Under the pieces are notes generated by a model. The model was not told the DNA's origin. It searched no databases and saw only the letters and a list, made by a program, of their open reading frames with translations. Both the position numbers and the translations under genes were made by a program. From CAZJJZ01 sp964546505 (GTDB taxonomy: Bacteria > Patescibacteriota > Gracilibacteria > UBA1369), in the NCBI GenBank assembly GCA_964546505.1, contig CAZJJZ010000007.1, positions 1 through 51,020 of the forward strand: a stretch of DNA of 51,020 nucleotides, in the 5' to 3' direction. Below are positions 16,794 through 24,821 of the stretch, piece by piece (within the stretch, counting starts at the first letter, position 1; each line of letters opens with the position of its first letter).

Positions 16794-18311
16794 ATGAAAA
16801 AATTAGTTTTAATGATACTCGATGGCTGGGGAAAAGGCCATCATGACCAAGCCGATGCAATATCTGAGGCAAATCCAGAATATATGAATGGGCTATTGGC
16901 CAAATATTTGAATTCAGAATTGTCTGCAAGTGGTGAAGATGTTGGCTTGCCAGCAGGACAAATGGGAAATTCAGAGGTAGGACATTTAACACTAGGAGCT
17001 GGACGTGTGATGTATCAGGATTTAGTGAGAATCAATAAAGAAGTTGCTTCTGAGAATATTTTCAATAATGCAATTCTGATCCAGGCTTTTGAATATGCTA
17101 AGGCTAATGGCAAGCAGGTGCACTTAATCAGTTTATTGGGTAGTGGTGGGGTTCACGCGCTTTCCAGTCATCTTTTGAAAATTGTTGAAATGGCAACCAA
17201 AAAAGGATTGGAAAAAGTTTTTGTCCACGGCTTAACGGATGGACGTGATACTGATCCCAAAAGTGGAATTGGTTTTGTCAAAGAAGTTTTGGCTGGTTTA
17301 GCTAAAACCCATGCCAAATTGGCTACTTTGATTGGACGATACTATACCATGGATAGAGACAAACGCTGGGAAAGAATTAAGGAGGGTTATGATTTAATGG
17401 TCAATGGAGTGGGTGAAAAAACAACTGATTTTGTAAAAGCTTTGGAGGATTCTTATGCCGCCGGTGTGACTGATGAGTTTTTCAAAGCGCATGTGGCAGT
17501 GGACGACGTAGGCAGTCCAGTAACTAAAATTGCTGATGGCGACGTAGTGATTTGTGTGAATTTCCGTACTGATCGTCTACGTCAGATCACTACCGCACTT
17601 TCTCAACAAGATTTTCCGGAATTCGGTATGAATAAGCTTAATTTGGAGTATTTAACCATGACACGCTATGATGATGGTTTCCAGGGCGTGAAAGTTATTT
17701 ATGACAAAGAGAATTTGCAGGAAACAATGGGTGAAGTAGTGGCTAAAAGTGGCTTAAAACAACTTCGTATCGCTGAAACTGAAAAATACCCCCATGTCAC
17801 TTTTTTCTTTTCTGGTGGCCAAGAATCTAGCTTTGAGGGTGAAGAAAGAGTGATTGTCCCCTCCCCTAAAGTGGCTACTTATGATTTACAGCCGGAAATG
17901 AGTGCTTTAGAAGTAGCTGATAAGGTAGTTGAGGCAATCAATAGCCACAAATTTGATTTTATTTGTTTGAATTTTGCCAATGCGGATATGGTCGGCCACA
18001 CAGGAGTGAAAGAAGCGATTATCAAAGCAATCAAGGCTACTGATCAGGCCGTTGGTAAAGTTGTGGACGCAGCTAAAGCAAATGATTATGCGGTATTGAT
18101 CACAGCGGACCATGGAAATTCGGACTGCTCCGTCAATGAGGATGGCTCGCCCAATACAGCACATTCATTGAATCCAGTTCCATTGATTGCAGTAGTGGAT
18201 GGTTATGCAAAATTAGAGAATGGTACTTTGGCGGATGTGGCGCCCACAGCTCTGAAAATTATGGGCTTACCTGTACCGGCAGCAATGACTGGAAAGATTT
18301 TGATTCAATAA
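16794..18311 (+). CDS. gpmI: Cofactor-independent phosphoglycerate mutase
   Basis: A 505-residue protein of the family length. Metal-binding DGWG is at 10-13, the nucleophile Ser60 in MGNSEVGH, and TADHGNSD near residue 440. It interconverts 3- and 2-phosphoglycerate in glycolysis using two Mn ions, without 2,3-bisphosphoglycerate. The frame is open upstream to 16677 inside nth, but homology begins at the ATG at 16794 (MKKLVLMILDGWG). It lies ten bases after nth. Confidence 0.97.
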   Translation: MKKLVLMILDGWGKGHHDQADAISEANPEYMNGLLAKYLNSELSASGEDVGLPAGQMGNSEVGHLTLGAGRVMYQDLVRINKEVASENIFNNAILIQAFEYAKANGKQVHLISLLGSGGVHALSSHLLKIVEMATKKGLEKVFVHGLTDGRDTDPKSGIGFVKEVLAGLAKTHAKLATLIGRYYTMDRDKRWERIKEGYDLMVNGVGEKTTDFVKALEDSYAAGVTDEFFKAHVAVDDVGSPVTKIADGDVVICVNFRTDRLRQITTALSQQDFPEFGMNKLNLEYLTMTRYDDGFQGVKVIYDKENLQETMGEVVAKSGLKQLRIAETEKYPHVTFFFSGGQESSFEGEERVIVPSPKVATYDLQPEMSALEVADKVVEAINSHKFDFICLNFANADMVGHTGVKEAIIKAIKATDQAVGKVVDAAKANDYAVLITADHGNSDCSVNEDGSPNTAHSLNPVPLIAVVDGYAKLENGTLADVAPTALKIMGLPVPAAMTGKILIQ

Positions 18312-18316
18312 GTGAA

Positions 18317-18348
18317 GCCCCTGCGGCGCGCTGGCGCGCCGTAGGGGC
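18317..18348. terminator. GC-rich perfect hairpin between gpmI and a convergent gene
   Basis: Two 14-base arms (GCCCCTGCGGCGCG and CGCGCCGTAGGGGC) pair around CTGG with one G-T wobble. There is no T run on either side, so it is not a classic terminator. It sits where the plus-strand gpmI and the minus-strand GC-rich gene converge. Confidence 0.5.
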
Positions 18349-18363
18349 AATGTACAACTTGGA

Positions 18364-18906
18364 CTACTTGTCCTCGCGCGCGATGCGCGCGAGTTCTTCG
18401 TCGGGGTCCCCGTAGAAGACAGTGGGAAGGTACTCTGTCTCCTCCTCACGCTTCTTTGCCTGCTCCTGCAGCCTCAGTCGCTCTACCTCGACGGCTTCGC
18501 GCTTGGCGATCTGGATCAACATACGTCGACCCATCTCCCTGCTGTAAGCAGTCAGGTTCCTCACCTTGCGGGCTTTGCCTTTGGGGATTGGCTCCTTGCT
18601 GATAGGCAACGACTCCCTGTCGGGAGAGGATACCAATCGCAAAGGTTTTACTTCTGAGCGGTAGAGTTCAGGAGCATCATGGTACTCTTCCACCCCCTCC
18701 TGAATGGCTTTTTTAAGCCCATCCAAGAAGGCTCCCTTTCCTTTAGCGCTTCCCTTGCCTCTCTTGCGTCTCTGACGAGACGGTGGTGGTGGGACTTCCT
18801 TGTCTCCTTCCTTAGTGTAGACCTCCGGTTGGGCAGGTCGGTTAGGCCCTCTGGGCTCACGTGCATGCCGCCAGTAGTCCGGAACAGACGCTAGATTTTT
18901 TCCCAA
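18364..18906 (-). CDS. GC-rich orphan gene, highly charged 180-residue protein
   Basis: No family recognised. The protein is rich in Arg, Lys, Glu and Pro, has no membrane segment and looks partly disordered, with basic blocks (RQRRKRGKGSAKGKGAFLDG) and an acidic end. The DNA is clearly unlike its neighbours: I count 35 of 60 G+C at 18421-18480, against 25 of 60 at 19141-19200. The start is TTG at 18906 with AGGA eight bases upstream. A TTGACA-N16-TATTAT promoter lies at 18991-19018. A nine-base-pair CG palindrome (18373-18393) forms the last codons. Probable foreign origin; coding status is likely but not certain. Confidence 0.6.
   Translation of the reverse strand: MGKNLASVPDYWRHAREPRGPNRPAQPEVYTKEGDKEVPPPPSRQRRKRGKGSAKGKGAFLDGLKKAIQEGVEEYHDAPELYRSEVKPLRLVSSPDRESLPISKEPIPKGKARKVRNLTAYSREMGRRMLIQIAKREAVEVERLRLQEQAKKREEETEYLPTVFYGDPDEELARIAREDK
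18373..18393. repeat. CG-alternating palindrome at the 3' end of the GC-rich gene
   Basis: CTCGCGCGC and GCGCGCGAG pair around GAT, a perfect nine-base-pair stem. With the hairpin at 18317 it makes two strong GC structures within 80 bases. Confidence 0.8.
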
Positions 18907-18990
18907 GGAGTTTTCCTCGTTGTAGCCTTATTAAGCTTAGGAGTCCAGCTGTTGGTGGCTGGTCCCCTACTCTATTAATTAAGCACTTTG

Positions 18991-19018
18991 ATAATAACTA
19001 ATGTCATTAAAATGTCAA
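18991..19018 (-). promoter_or_regulatory. Promoter of the GC-rich orphan gene
   Basis: On the minus strand TTGACA (19013-19018), 16-base spacer, TATTAT (18991-18996). The leader of ~78 bases holds a small stem CCAGC...GCTGG. It is longer than the other leaders in this window. Confidence 0.65.
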
Positions 19019-19106
19019 TTATTTTCTTGTCAAGTTTTGTTTTATTTAGTGTAGCCTTTTGGCTAAATTTCTTGTATAAGTTGAATGTTATTCTTTACTT
19101 ACAAAA

Positions 19107-19631
19107 ATGAAAAAGCAAAGTCTCAAAAAACAACATCAATTTATTCTACTTACAAATGCCATTTTAGCCACTGTTTTTGGTGGGTTGGTGATTGCGCAGC
19201 AATTTTTAGGTTGGAATCTTTCCATGCTGGACGTGGTTTGGTGGTTTGGCGTGTATTTGTTGGCGGCAGGTGTTTTGACTCTGGTGCTTTCATTTTTTGA
19301 TGAAATGGATTCCAGTAGCACTTTTTTAGAAGGAAATATTGAGGCAATTATTGGTTTCATCATTGTTTTTTACCCTTTTGTAAATTTGCAGGTCGGTTTG
19401 GCATTGATGATTGTTTGGTTGCTAACCAAAGGCATTTTCCGCTCATTACACGGCTTCTTGATAATCAAATCCTGGGCAGGCATGGCAATTTTACTTAATG
19501 GAATTTTGGCACTCGCCGCGGGAATTGTTGTACTTTCCTTCCCGATTTGGACTGTGGAAACTCTAATGGTATTCGGACCGCTTTATGGTTTAACTATGCT
19601 AGGAAATAGCCTTCTAATTAGTAAAAAGTAA
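19107..19631 (+). CDS. HdeD/DUF308-like six-helix membrane protein
   Basis: A 174-residue protein with six hydrophobic segments (about 13-34, 40-63, 76-92, 94-113, 121-145, 148-170). The repeating small-residue pattern LLAAGVLTLVLSFF, then LLNGILALAAGIVVLSFP, is typical of DUF308/HdeD proteins. HdeD is linked to acid resistance in enterics; here only a membrane stress role can be guessed. A terminator follows at 19665. It is separated from the mobile island by about 270 bases. Confidence 0.75.
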   Translation: MKKQSLKKQHQFILLTNAILATVFGGLVIAQQFLGWNLSMLDVVWWFGVYLLAAGVLTLVLSFFDEMDSSSTFLEGNIEAIIGFIIVFYPFVNLQVGLALMIVWLLTKGIFRSLHGFLIIKSWAGMAILLNGILALAAGIVVLSFPIWTVETLMVFGPLYGLTMLGNSLLISKK

Positions 19632-19664
19632 ATTTAGCGGAAATAGAAAGAAGAATTACACTAG

Positions 19665-19703
19665 AAATACCCGCTGCTTGCATGAAAAGCTGTGGGTATT
19701 TTT
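19665..19703 (+). terminator. Rho-independent terminator
   Basis: AAATACCC (19665-19672) pairs with GGGTATTT (19694-19701) followed by T residues, 33 bases after the HdeD-like gene. Confidence 0.75.
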
Positions 19704-19784
19704 AGTTACAGATGAAAAGTCTACAGATTTTGATCAAACTTCTTGGACTACGATAATTTTTCACCACCGAATTGTTTTTTAAAA

Positions 19785-19821
19785 TGGCAGAGCGTGTGGG
19801 TCTAGTACCCTTTCTGGACTT
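19785..19821 (+). repeat. 37-bp direct repeat, copy 1
   Basis: Begins TGGCAGAGCGTGTGGG and contains the palindromic GGGTCTAGTACCC. It is identical to 20011-20047. Read on the minus strand it ends in CTCTGCCA and resembles the T arm and 3' end of a tRNA. Confidence 0.9.
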
Positions 19822-19899
19822 GCGAGTTTAATGTAGAGTTTGATGGATTAGTTGCTAAGAGTTTACAATACCAATATATATCGATCATTGAGGACCAGG

Positions 19900-20016
19900 G
19901 TCTAGTACTCTAAGCAAGGCCATAAGGCATTATTCAGTCCAAAATAATCCTATTCTACAACATCTCTCCACCATAGGGAAACGAATCATAGCCTTTAAAA
20001 CTGTATCTTTTGGCAG
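19900..20016 (+). repeat. Left attachment-site repeat (attL) of the island
   Basis: Bases 19900-20016 align without gaps to 31613-31729 (offset 11,713). The last 21 bases (19996-20016) are identical (TAAAACTGTATC then TTTTGGCAG). The rest is imperfect, with identical blocks such as GTCTAGTA, AAGGCCA and CCATAGGGAA. At the right copy the repeat runs into the 3' end of tRNA-Gln. Confidence 0.8.
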
Positions 20017-20047
20017 AGCGTGTGGGTCTAGTACCCTTTCTGGACTT
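20011..20047 (+). repeat. 37-bp direct repeat, copy 2
   Basis: Identical to 19785-19821 and 226 bases from it. It overlaps the last six bases of the left attachment repeat (TGGCAG). The 588 bases at 19632-20220 without a gene hold the terminator at 19665, both 37-bp copies and the attachment repeat. I see nothing else in 20048-20220. Confidence 0.9.
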
Positions 20048-20220
20048 CAGGAAGGATTGTAGCAGAAGTGGATTGTGAGACAAATGAGACAGTATAAAAA
20101 AGCATCGTTGTTTTAACTCATCATACTTGAACGTTGGTTTTTGTTTATTGTCAGACCATTAACCTTGATGTTTAGCATTCTTCGTCATATAGTGCTAACC
20201 GTAAACTCTTCTTTTAAATT

Positions 20221-21756
20221 ATGGCGAAATATAACATATACAAGATAAATAAAGCTAAAGAAAGCCAATTACTGGTAAAATTACATCTGGCTGGCCTTGT
20301 ATCTGTTGGATCAAAACAGCTTGGAAACTATAGATTAAGTTTTCACCTCTCGATTAATCCAGAGCAAATAGATATTTGGTGGGTTGATTTGTATAAAGAG
20401 TACATCAAAGAAAATGTGCCTAAAAATACGGCGCACTTTGCAGTATTTGTGATTTCAAACGATGAGCTTTGTTATGTTGTAAGTATGGGGAAATCACATT
20501 TCTACTTAAGAGATTTTTGTGATGCTGATTTCGGCATAAATTTAGCGGAAAGGATAGCCGATCCCAACCATACAAGTCTAAAAAACTCCAAATTGTTTGG
20601 AGGCAGGAAAAGTCGAACTATTGTTTCTTATCAAGCAAATAGTGAATTGGAATATGATAGTTCAGAATCAATAAATTATATAAAAGCTAACACAATAAAT
20701 GAATCAAAATGGGGAACCGAAGCGAGTTTTGGAAGTTCAGTTCAGTTAAAGCTGGATATTATCCCCGATGATTTACCTCAAAAAATTGAAGAAATTGAAG
20801 AAGAACTAAAAAAGCCAGCTTTAATAATGTTGCCAAGAGCAAACTTAATAAAAGAGAAGGCTAAAATTGCTGAACTAGATAATAAACTGGCAAATGAAAT
20901 CCTTTCTAGCACAAATGGAAGTGTACAAGCTGCAAATGGCACTGTGTCAGGAGTTGACTTTATATTTACAGATAAACACAAGTACCAATTTCTATTTAAA
21001 GGTAAAAAATCTAAAAAACTTGAGGAACTTGATCTTGTTTCTTTAAAAGAATTTATTGATCAGTATAAGATTGATCTAACCAGAGACATCAATAACATTA
21101 AGGTGAAGGTTTTTGATGAGGACACCCCAAAGTACACAGAGCCACTAAAGAATTTTCTTGATTATGTAGATGACGAAAGACATGTCTTATTAAATGGCAA
21201 GTGGCAAGAATTCAATGAAAACTACATTGAGTCTCTGAAGAAGCAGATTGATGAAAGAATATTAACAGAGTTGTCCACCATCAATTTTTCTAATAGTGAA
21301 TATGAAAACTGGAAAAGTAGTCTTTCCAGCTCTGAAACTCTAAGATACTGCGAATACTATTTTAACTTAATGCGAGAAAAAGAAGGCTATAAGAATTGCG
21401 ATAGAGTAATTGAGATGTTAAGTAAGCAATTTAAAATTGAAAAGCTGGATTTATATAAAGATGATACAGCCTTCTTTGTCAAAATCGGCCAGCCTCAAAA
21501 AGTATCCTATGTGATAGATCAAGCTATTGCTACGATCAAAATATTGCAAACAAAGACCTCAAAAATTGAGATTGACGGCCAGGAAGTTCATCCTAAAAAA
21601 ATTTGTTTGTGGTTGTTAATTGATAGAAAAAATCCTGTAGAGAAATTATCAGAAATGAAATCCTTGATATTAATGATCAAATTAGATGAATGGCAAAAAT
21701 CCTGTAGAAACTCAGGATATGAGCCTGTAGTCCGTATTGGCTATAAAGTGGACTAA
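20221..21756 (+). CDS. TIGR04141/DUF6119-like protein, probable defence component
   Basis: A 511-residue protein. The central motif GKSHFYLRDFCDADFGINLA, followed within 35 residues by KSRTIVSYQ, matches my memory of the TIGR04141 family of sporadically distributed proteins (DUF6119). That family is patchy between strains and often lies near restriction and other defence genes; its activity is not established to my knowledge. There is no membrane segment. It is the first gene inside the left end of the island and converges on the NERD gene 16 bases away. The family call is good but not certain. Confidence 0.7.
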   Translation: MAKYNIYKINKAKESQLLVKLHLAGLVSVGSKQLGNYRLSFHLSINPEQIDIWWVDLYKEYIKENVPKNTAHFAVFVISNDELCYVVSMGKSHFYLRDFCDADFGINLAERIADPNHTSLKNSKLFGGRKSRTIVSYQANSELEYDSSESINYIKANTINESKWGTEASFGSSVQLKLDIIPDDLPQKIEEIEEELKKPALIMLPRANLIKEKAKIAELDNKLANEILSSTNGSVQAANGTVSGVDFIFTDKHKYQFLFKGKKSKKLEELDLVSLKEFIDQYKIDLTRDINNIKVKVFDEDTPKYTEPLKNFLDYVDDERHVLLNGKWQEFNENYIESLKKQIDERILTELSTINFSNSEYENWKSSLSSSETLRYCEYYFNLMREKEGYKNCDRVIEMLSKQFKIEKLDLYKDDTAFFVKIGQPQKVSYVIDQAIATIKILQTKTSKIEIDGQEVHPKKICLWLLIDRKNPVEKLSEMKSLILMIKLDEWQKSCRNSGYEPVVRIGYKVD

Positions 21757-21772
21757 ATAGAAAATTGAAGCC

Positions 21773-22573
21773 TTACAGTCTATTTAAGATATCATTAATC
21801 TTTAGACAAACATCTAGGTCTAACATTTTATCAGGTGTTATTCCAGCGATATAATCACTCAGTTTATCTATGCATTGAATTATGTAGACATGGTTTTTGT
21901 TCCCGCCATATTCCTTTATATGCACTGAATCTGGTTTTATATATAAGATTACCCGACGAACATGTATTCCATCTAGGTTGTTTTCAGCAAAATATTTTTC
22001 TAACTGAAAAGCGCTTCTTCCTATTAAATTTCGCAAATCAAATCGTGACTGTATCCATTCGGAAATTCTATTTGAAAAGAAAAATTGTTTACTCGCTGTG
22101 AAACTAACTTTTGATTCCTGAAAATTCTTTACTTCAAGCAGGATAATGCCTTTGGGGCCTAGAATCACAAAATCCAAGTCCCATTTTTTCCCTTTCAAGA
22201 CAATGTTACGAAAAATGTGATAGGAATTAGGGTCTAAAATTTTTTGCAACTCTGCATACACTAAATCCTCTCCCTTAAATCCTCTCTCTGCATTTTTCCA
22301 ATTTTTATTAAACTGATCAAGCTTTTCGTCCATCCTCTTTTCAAACCAACTCCATGCTTTAAGAATTCCCCAAACAAATACAATTAGTATTGTAGGAGTA
22401 AAAATCAGATCAAGAATTGTAAATTTCAATAAAGTTAAACGGCTTAAAGACCAAGGCAATACGAAAATCAGATCAAGAGCTAAAATTAATAGTACAACGG
22501 CTAATATAACTAAGATTTTAGCTTTGTTTACGACGTATTTTCTTTTTGCAAACGATAATTTTAGGAAAGACAT
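21773..22573 (-). CDS. Membrane-anchored NERD-domain nuclease-like protein
   Basis: A 266-residue protein. Two membrane segments lie near residues 18-37 and 48-70. A NERD domain follows at about 98-215, with FKGEDLVYAEL, then WDLDFVILGPKGIILLEVKN, which gives the Glu, Asp and Glu-x-Lys positions of a PD-(D/E)xK-type fold. NERD proteins are predicted nucleases, often in mobile or defence contexts. It is transcribed toward the TIGR04141-like gene. Its ATG lies only ten bases from the putative start of the terminase small subunit, so its promoter must lie inside that gene. Confidence 0.8.
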   Translation of the reverse strand: MSFLKLSFAKRKYVVNKAKILVILAVVLLILALDLIFVLPWSLSRLTLLKFTILDLIFTPTILIVFVWGILKAWSWFEKRMDEKLDQFNKNWKNAERGFKGEDLVYAELQKILDPNSYHIFRNIVLKGKKWDLDFVILGPKGIILLEVKNFQESKVSFTASKQFFFSNRISEWIQSRFDLRNLIGRSAFQLEKYFAENNLDGIHVRRVILYIKPDSVHIKEYGGNKNHVYIIQCIDKLSDYIAGITPDKMLDLDVCLKINDILNRL

Positions 22574-22583
22574 TGAGGAAGGG

Positions 22584-23016
22584 TTGACTCAGAATAATCC
22601 CTTTGTTAAAGCACAAGAAAGGCTCCACAACCACTGTATCGCTCTAGAAAACACCAATTATCCAGATTGCCTGCGAAAAGATGGGGGTGAGTAGAGCTAC
22701 TTACTACCGTTGGTATAAATCCAATAAGAAGTTCGCGCATGAAGCTGATGATGCTCTTCAGAGCGGGAAACTATTGATTAATGACATGGCTGAATCCCAA
22801 CTTCTTACAGCTATTAAGAATCAGAATCTTACAGCGATTATCTATTGGCTCAATCACAACCATAACTCGTACAAAAACAAGTTAGAAGTATCAGGAACAG
22901 TCAAAACTTTGAAAAAACTAAGCAAGGAAGAAGCAAAGTTAGTAGAAAAAGCTCTTATACATGCTGGATTGGGAAAAAATGAATTACTTAACAACAATAA
23001 CAATGAAATTAAATAA
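22584..23016 (+). pseudogene. Phage terminase small subunit, apparently frameshifted
   Basis: The continuous frame begins at ATG 22681 (MGVSRATYYRWYKSNKKF), but this cuts off the first helix of the HTH. Upstream, after a TAG at 22645, the same frame encodes KTPIIQIACEK, which completes the HTH in the style of phBC6A51-type terminase small subunits. Another frame, open from TTG 22584, encodes LTQNNPFVKAQERLHNHCIALE and would join it with a +1 shift near 22647-22650. So an indel or a sequence error lies at the GAAAAC run. The 3' end overlaps the large subunit gene. TerS recognises phage DNA for packaging. Confidence 0.65.
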
Positions 23017-24508
23017 GAAACTAAAAAAGATCATTTTAGATGACATACTAAGGAGAGAGGTTGCCTTCAAAAGCCACTATTTTTTCTTTCACATATACTT
23101 TGGTCACTATGTCTCTTTTGATACAGCTGATTTCCAAAAAGAGATGTTCAAGTTAACTGAGGATTTAAGTATAAGAAATATTGCCATAGTTGCATTTAGA
23201 GGTTCAGGAAAGTCGACGATAATGAATATGAGTTTGCCTTTATGGTCTATTCTAGGAAAACCTCAATCGAAATTTGTAGTAATTGTGGGACAAACTCAGG
23301 AACAAGCCAAAAGGCATTTAAAGAATATCAAGCTTGAATTGGAATCAAATGAATTATTAAAAAAAGATTTAGGACCATTCAAAGAAATTGAAAATGATTG
23401 GAGTTCATACACTTTAGAAATACCCAACCTTAACGCAAGAATTACTGCAATCTCCTCAGAACAAAGCATTAGAGGACTAAGACATGGGGAATATAGACCT
23501 GATTTGATCATTTGTGATGATATCGAGGACCTAAATTCAGTGAAAACACTTGAGGGAAGAGACAAAATAGATGATTTCATTACTGGAGAAGTAATTCCAG
23601 CAGGAACAAAAGATACTAGATTTATATTAATTGGAAATTTGCTACATGAAGACTCCTTTATTATGAGATTGCGAAATAGGATTCATTCACAGGACTTTCA
23701 GGGAGTTTTTAGGAGTTACCCATTACTTACTGAAAATGAAGAGTGTTTGTGGCCAGGGAAATATCCGGATAAAGAAAGTATTGAGAAAGAGAGGAAAAGA
23801 ATTGGAAAGGAATCCTCTTGGCAAAGAGAATACATGCTCAAAATCGTTACAAATCTGGAACAGATAATTCACCCAGAGTGGATAAAAACATATTTAGAAC
23901 TACCTTCCAAAGAAATTAAAACACCTAGATTTAGAAGAGTTATGACTGGCATTGATTTAGCCATTTCTCAAACAGACCAAGCAGATTACACTGCTATGGT
24001 TAGTGCTATGGTCTTCGGAAATAAAGAGGACATGGCTGTATTCATTATGCCAAATCCTATCAATGCAAAAACCACCTTCAATGAGACGCTGGATACAGCG
24101 AAATTTATTCATGATGATAAGGAGTCCTTACTTATTGTGGAAGATATAGCCTTTCAAAAAGCTGCGATTCAGAACCTAAAAGACATGGGCTGTGAAGTCG
24201 AGGGCTTTAAACCTAAAGGCGATAAAAGAGCTAGGTTAAACCTCATTTCACATTACATACAAAGGGGGCAAGTATTATTTCCGAAAAAAGGCTGTGAAAA
24301 ACTTATTCAGCAGCTACTAAACTTTGGATTAGAGAGACATGATGATCTAGTTGATGCTTTAGTTATGCTCATTACATATGCTGCCCAAGAACAAAAAAGA
24401 GGAGCGTTATTGACAATGCTGTATGCAGATGGCTCGAGCAGCACTTCTTATCATGACCATATGGAATATACTGATTGCTTTGGTAGAGTTACTCAAAAAT
24501 GGGATTAG
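22979..24508 (+). CDS. Phage terminase large subunit
   Basis: About 509 residues. The ATPase domain has Walker A FRGSGKST (residues 73-80) and Walker B LIICDDIEDL. The C-terminal RNase H-like nuclease has the acidic residues in GIDLAISQTD, LLIVEDIAF and HDDLVDALVM. All motifs are present, so the packaging motor subunit may be functional. The start is uncertain: ATG 22979 is given, ATG 23003 is an alternative, and both lie within the end of the small subunit gene. No capsid or portal gene accompanies it. Its presence marks the island as phage-related. Confidence 0.88.
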   Translation: MNYLTTITMKLNKKLKKIILDDILRREVAFKSHYFFFHIYFGHYVSFDTADFQKEMFKLTEDLSIRNIAIVAFRGSGKSTIMNMSLPLWSILGKPQSKFVVIVGQTQEQAKRHLKNIKLELESNELLKKDLGPFKEIENDWSSYTLEIPNLNARITAISSEQSIRGLRHGEYRPDLIICDDIEDLNSVKTLEGRDKIDDFITGEVIPAGTKDTRFILIGNLLHEDSFIMRLRNRIHSQDFQGVFRSYPLLTENEECLWPGKYPDKESIEKERKRIGKESSWQREYMLKIVTNLEQIIHPEWIKTYLELPSKEIKTPRFRRVMTGIDLAISQTDQADYTAMVSAMVFGNKEDMAVFIMPNPINAKTTFNETLDTAKFIHDDKESLLIVEDIAFQKAAIQNLKDMGCEVEGFKPKGDKRARLNLISHYIQRGQVLFPKKGCEKLIQQLLNFGLERHDDLVDALVMLITYAAQEQKRGALLTMLYADGSSSTSYHDHMEYTDCFGRVTQKWD

Positions 24509-24515
24509 GAGTATG

Positions 24516-24734
24516 CTAGTCAAACTTAATAAGCTTCCAAAGTGGAATACCGAATCCCTCTGCCAATTTCTGCAAAGTCACAAGACCAATGTTAGGACAA
24601 TCCTTCCCTTCTATCTTCTGGATATACTTAAGACTAATACGAGATCTTTGAGCCAATTCTTCCTGAGTAAGGTTTAATTGGCTTCGGAGAGCTCGTGTTT
24701 TCTTTCCTAATTGACGTAGTACGGATTCTTTCAT
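24516..24734 (-). CDS. Xre-family transcriptional regulator
   Basis: A 72-residue single-domain HTH protein (LRSQLNLTQEELAQRSRISL, then a recognition helix and KIEGKDCPN). It resembles phage repressors and restriction-system C proteins. It is divergent from the OB-fold gene; a 16-base perfect palindrome between them (24769-24784) is the likely operator. An in-frame stop lies just upstream of the ATG, so the start is fixed. Eight bases separate its stop from the terminase gene. Confidence 0.88.
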   Translation of the reverse strand: MKESVLRQLGKKTRALRSQLNLTQEELAQRSRISLKYIQKIEGKDCPNIGLVTLQKLAEGFGIPLWKLIKFD

Positions 24735-24763
24735 GACTCGATTTTCCGTCTAACACCTCCTAT

Positions 24764-24791
24764 TGAGAACCAACGATCGTTGGTGTATAGT
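24764..24791 (+). promoter_or_regulatory. Promoter with palindromic operator in its spacer
   Basis: TTGAGA (24764-24769), 16-base spacer, TATAGT (24786-24791). The perfect palindrome ACCAACGATCGTTGGT (24769-24784) fills the spacer. A repressor bound there would block the OB-fold gene promoter. The Xre protein encoded divergently is the obvious candidate. Confidence 0.75.
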
Positions 24792-24821
24792 ACTAGGTAG
24801 TAATATTCATTATTTTACTCT

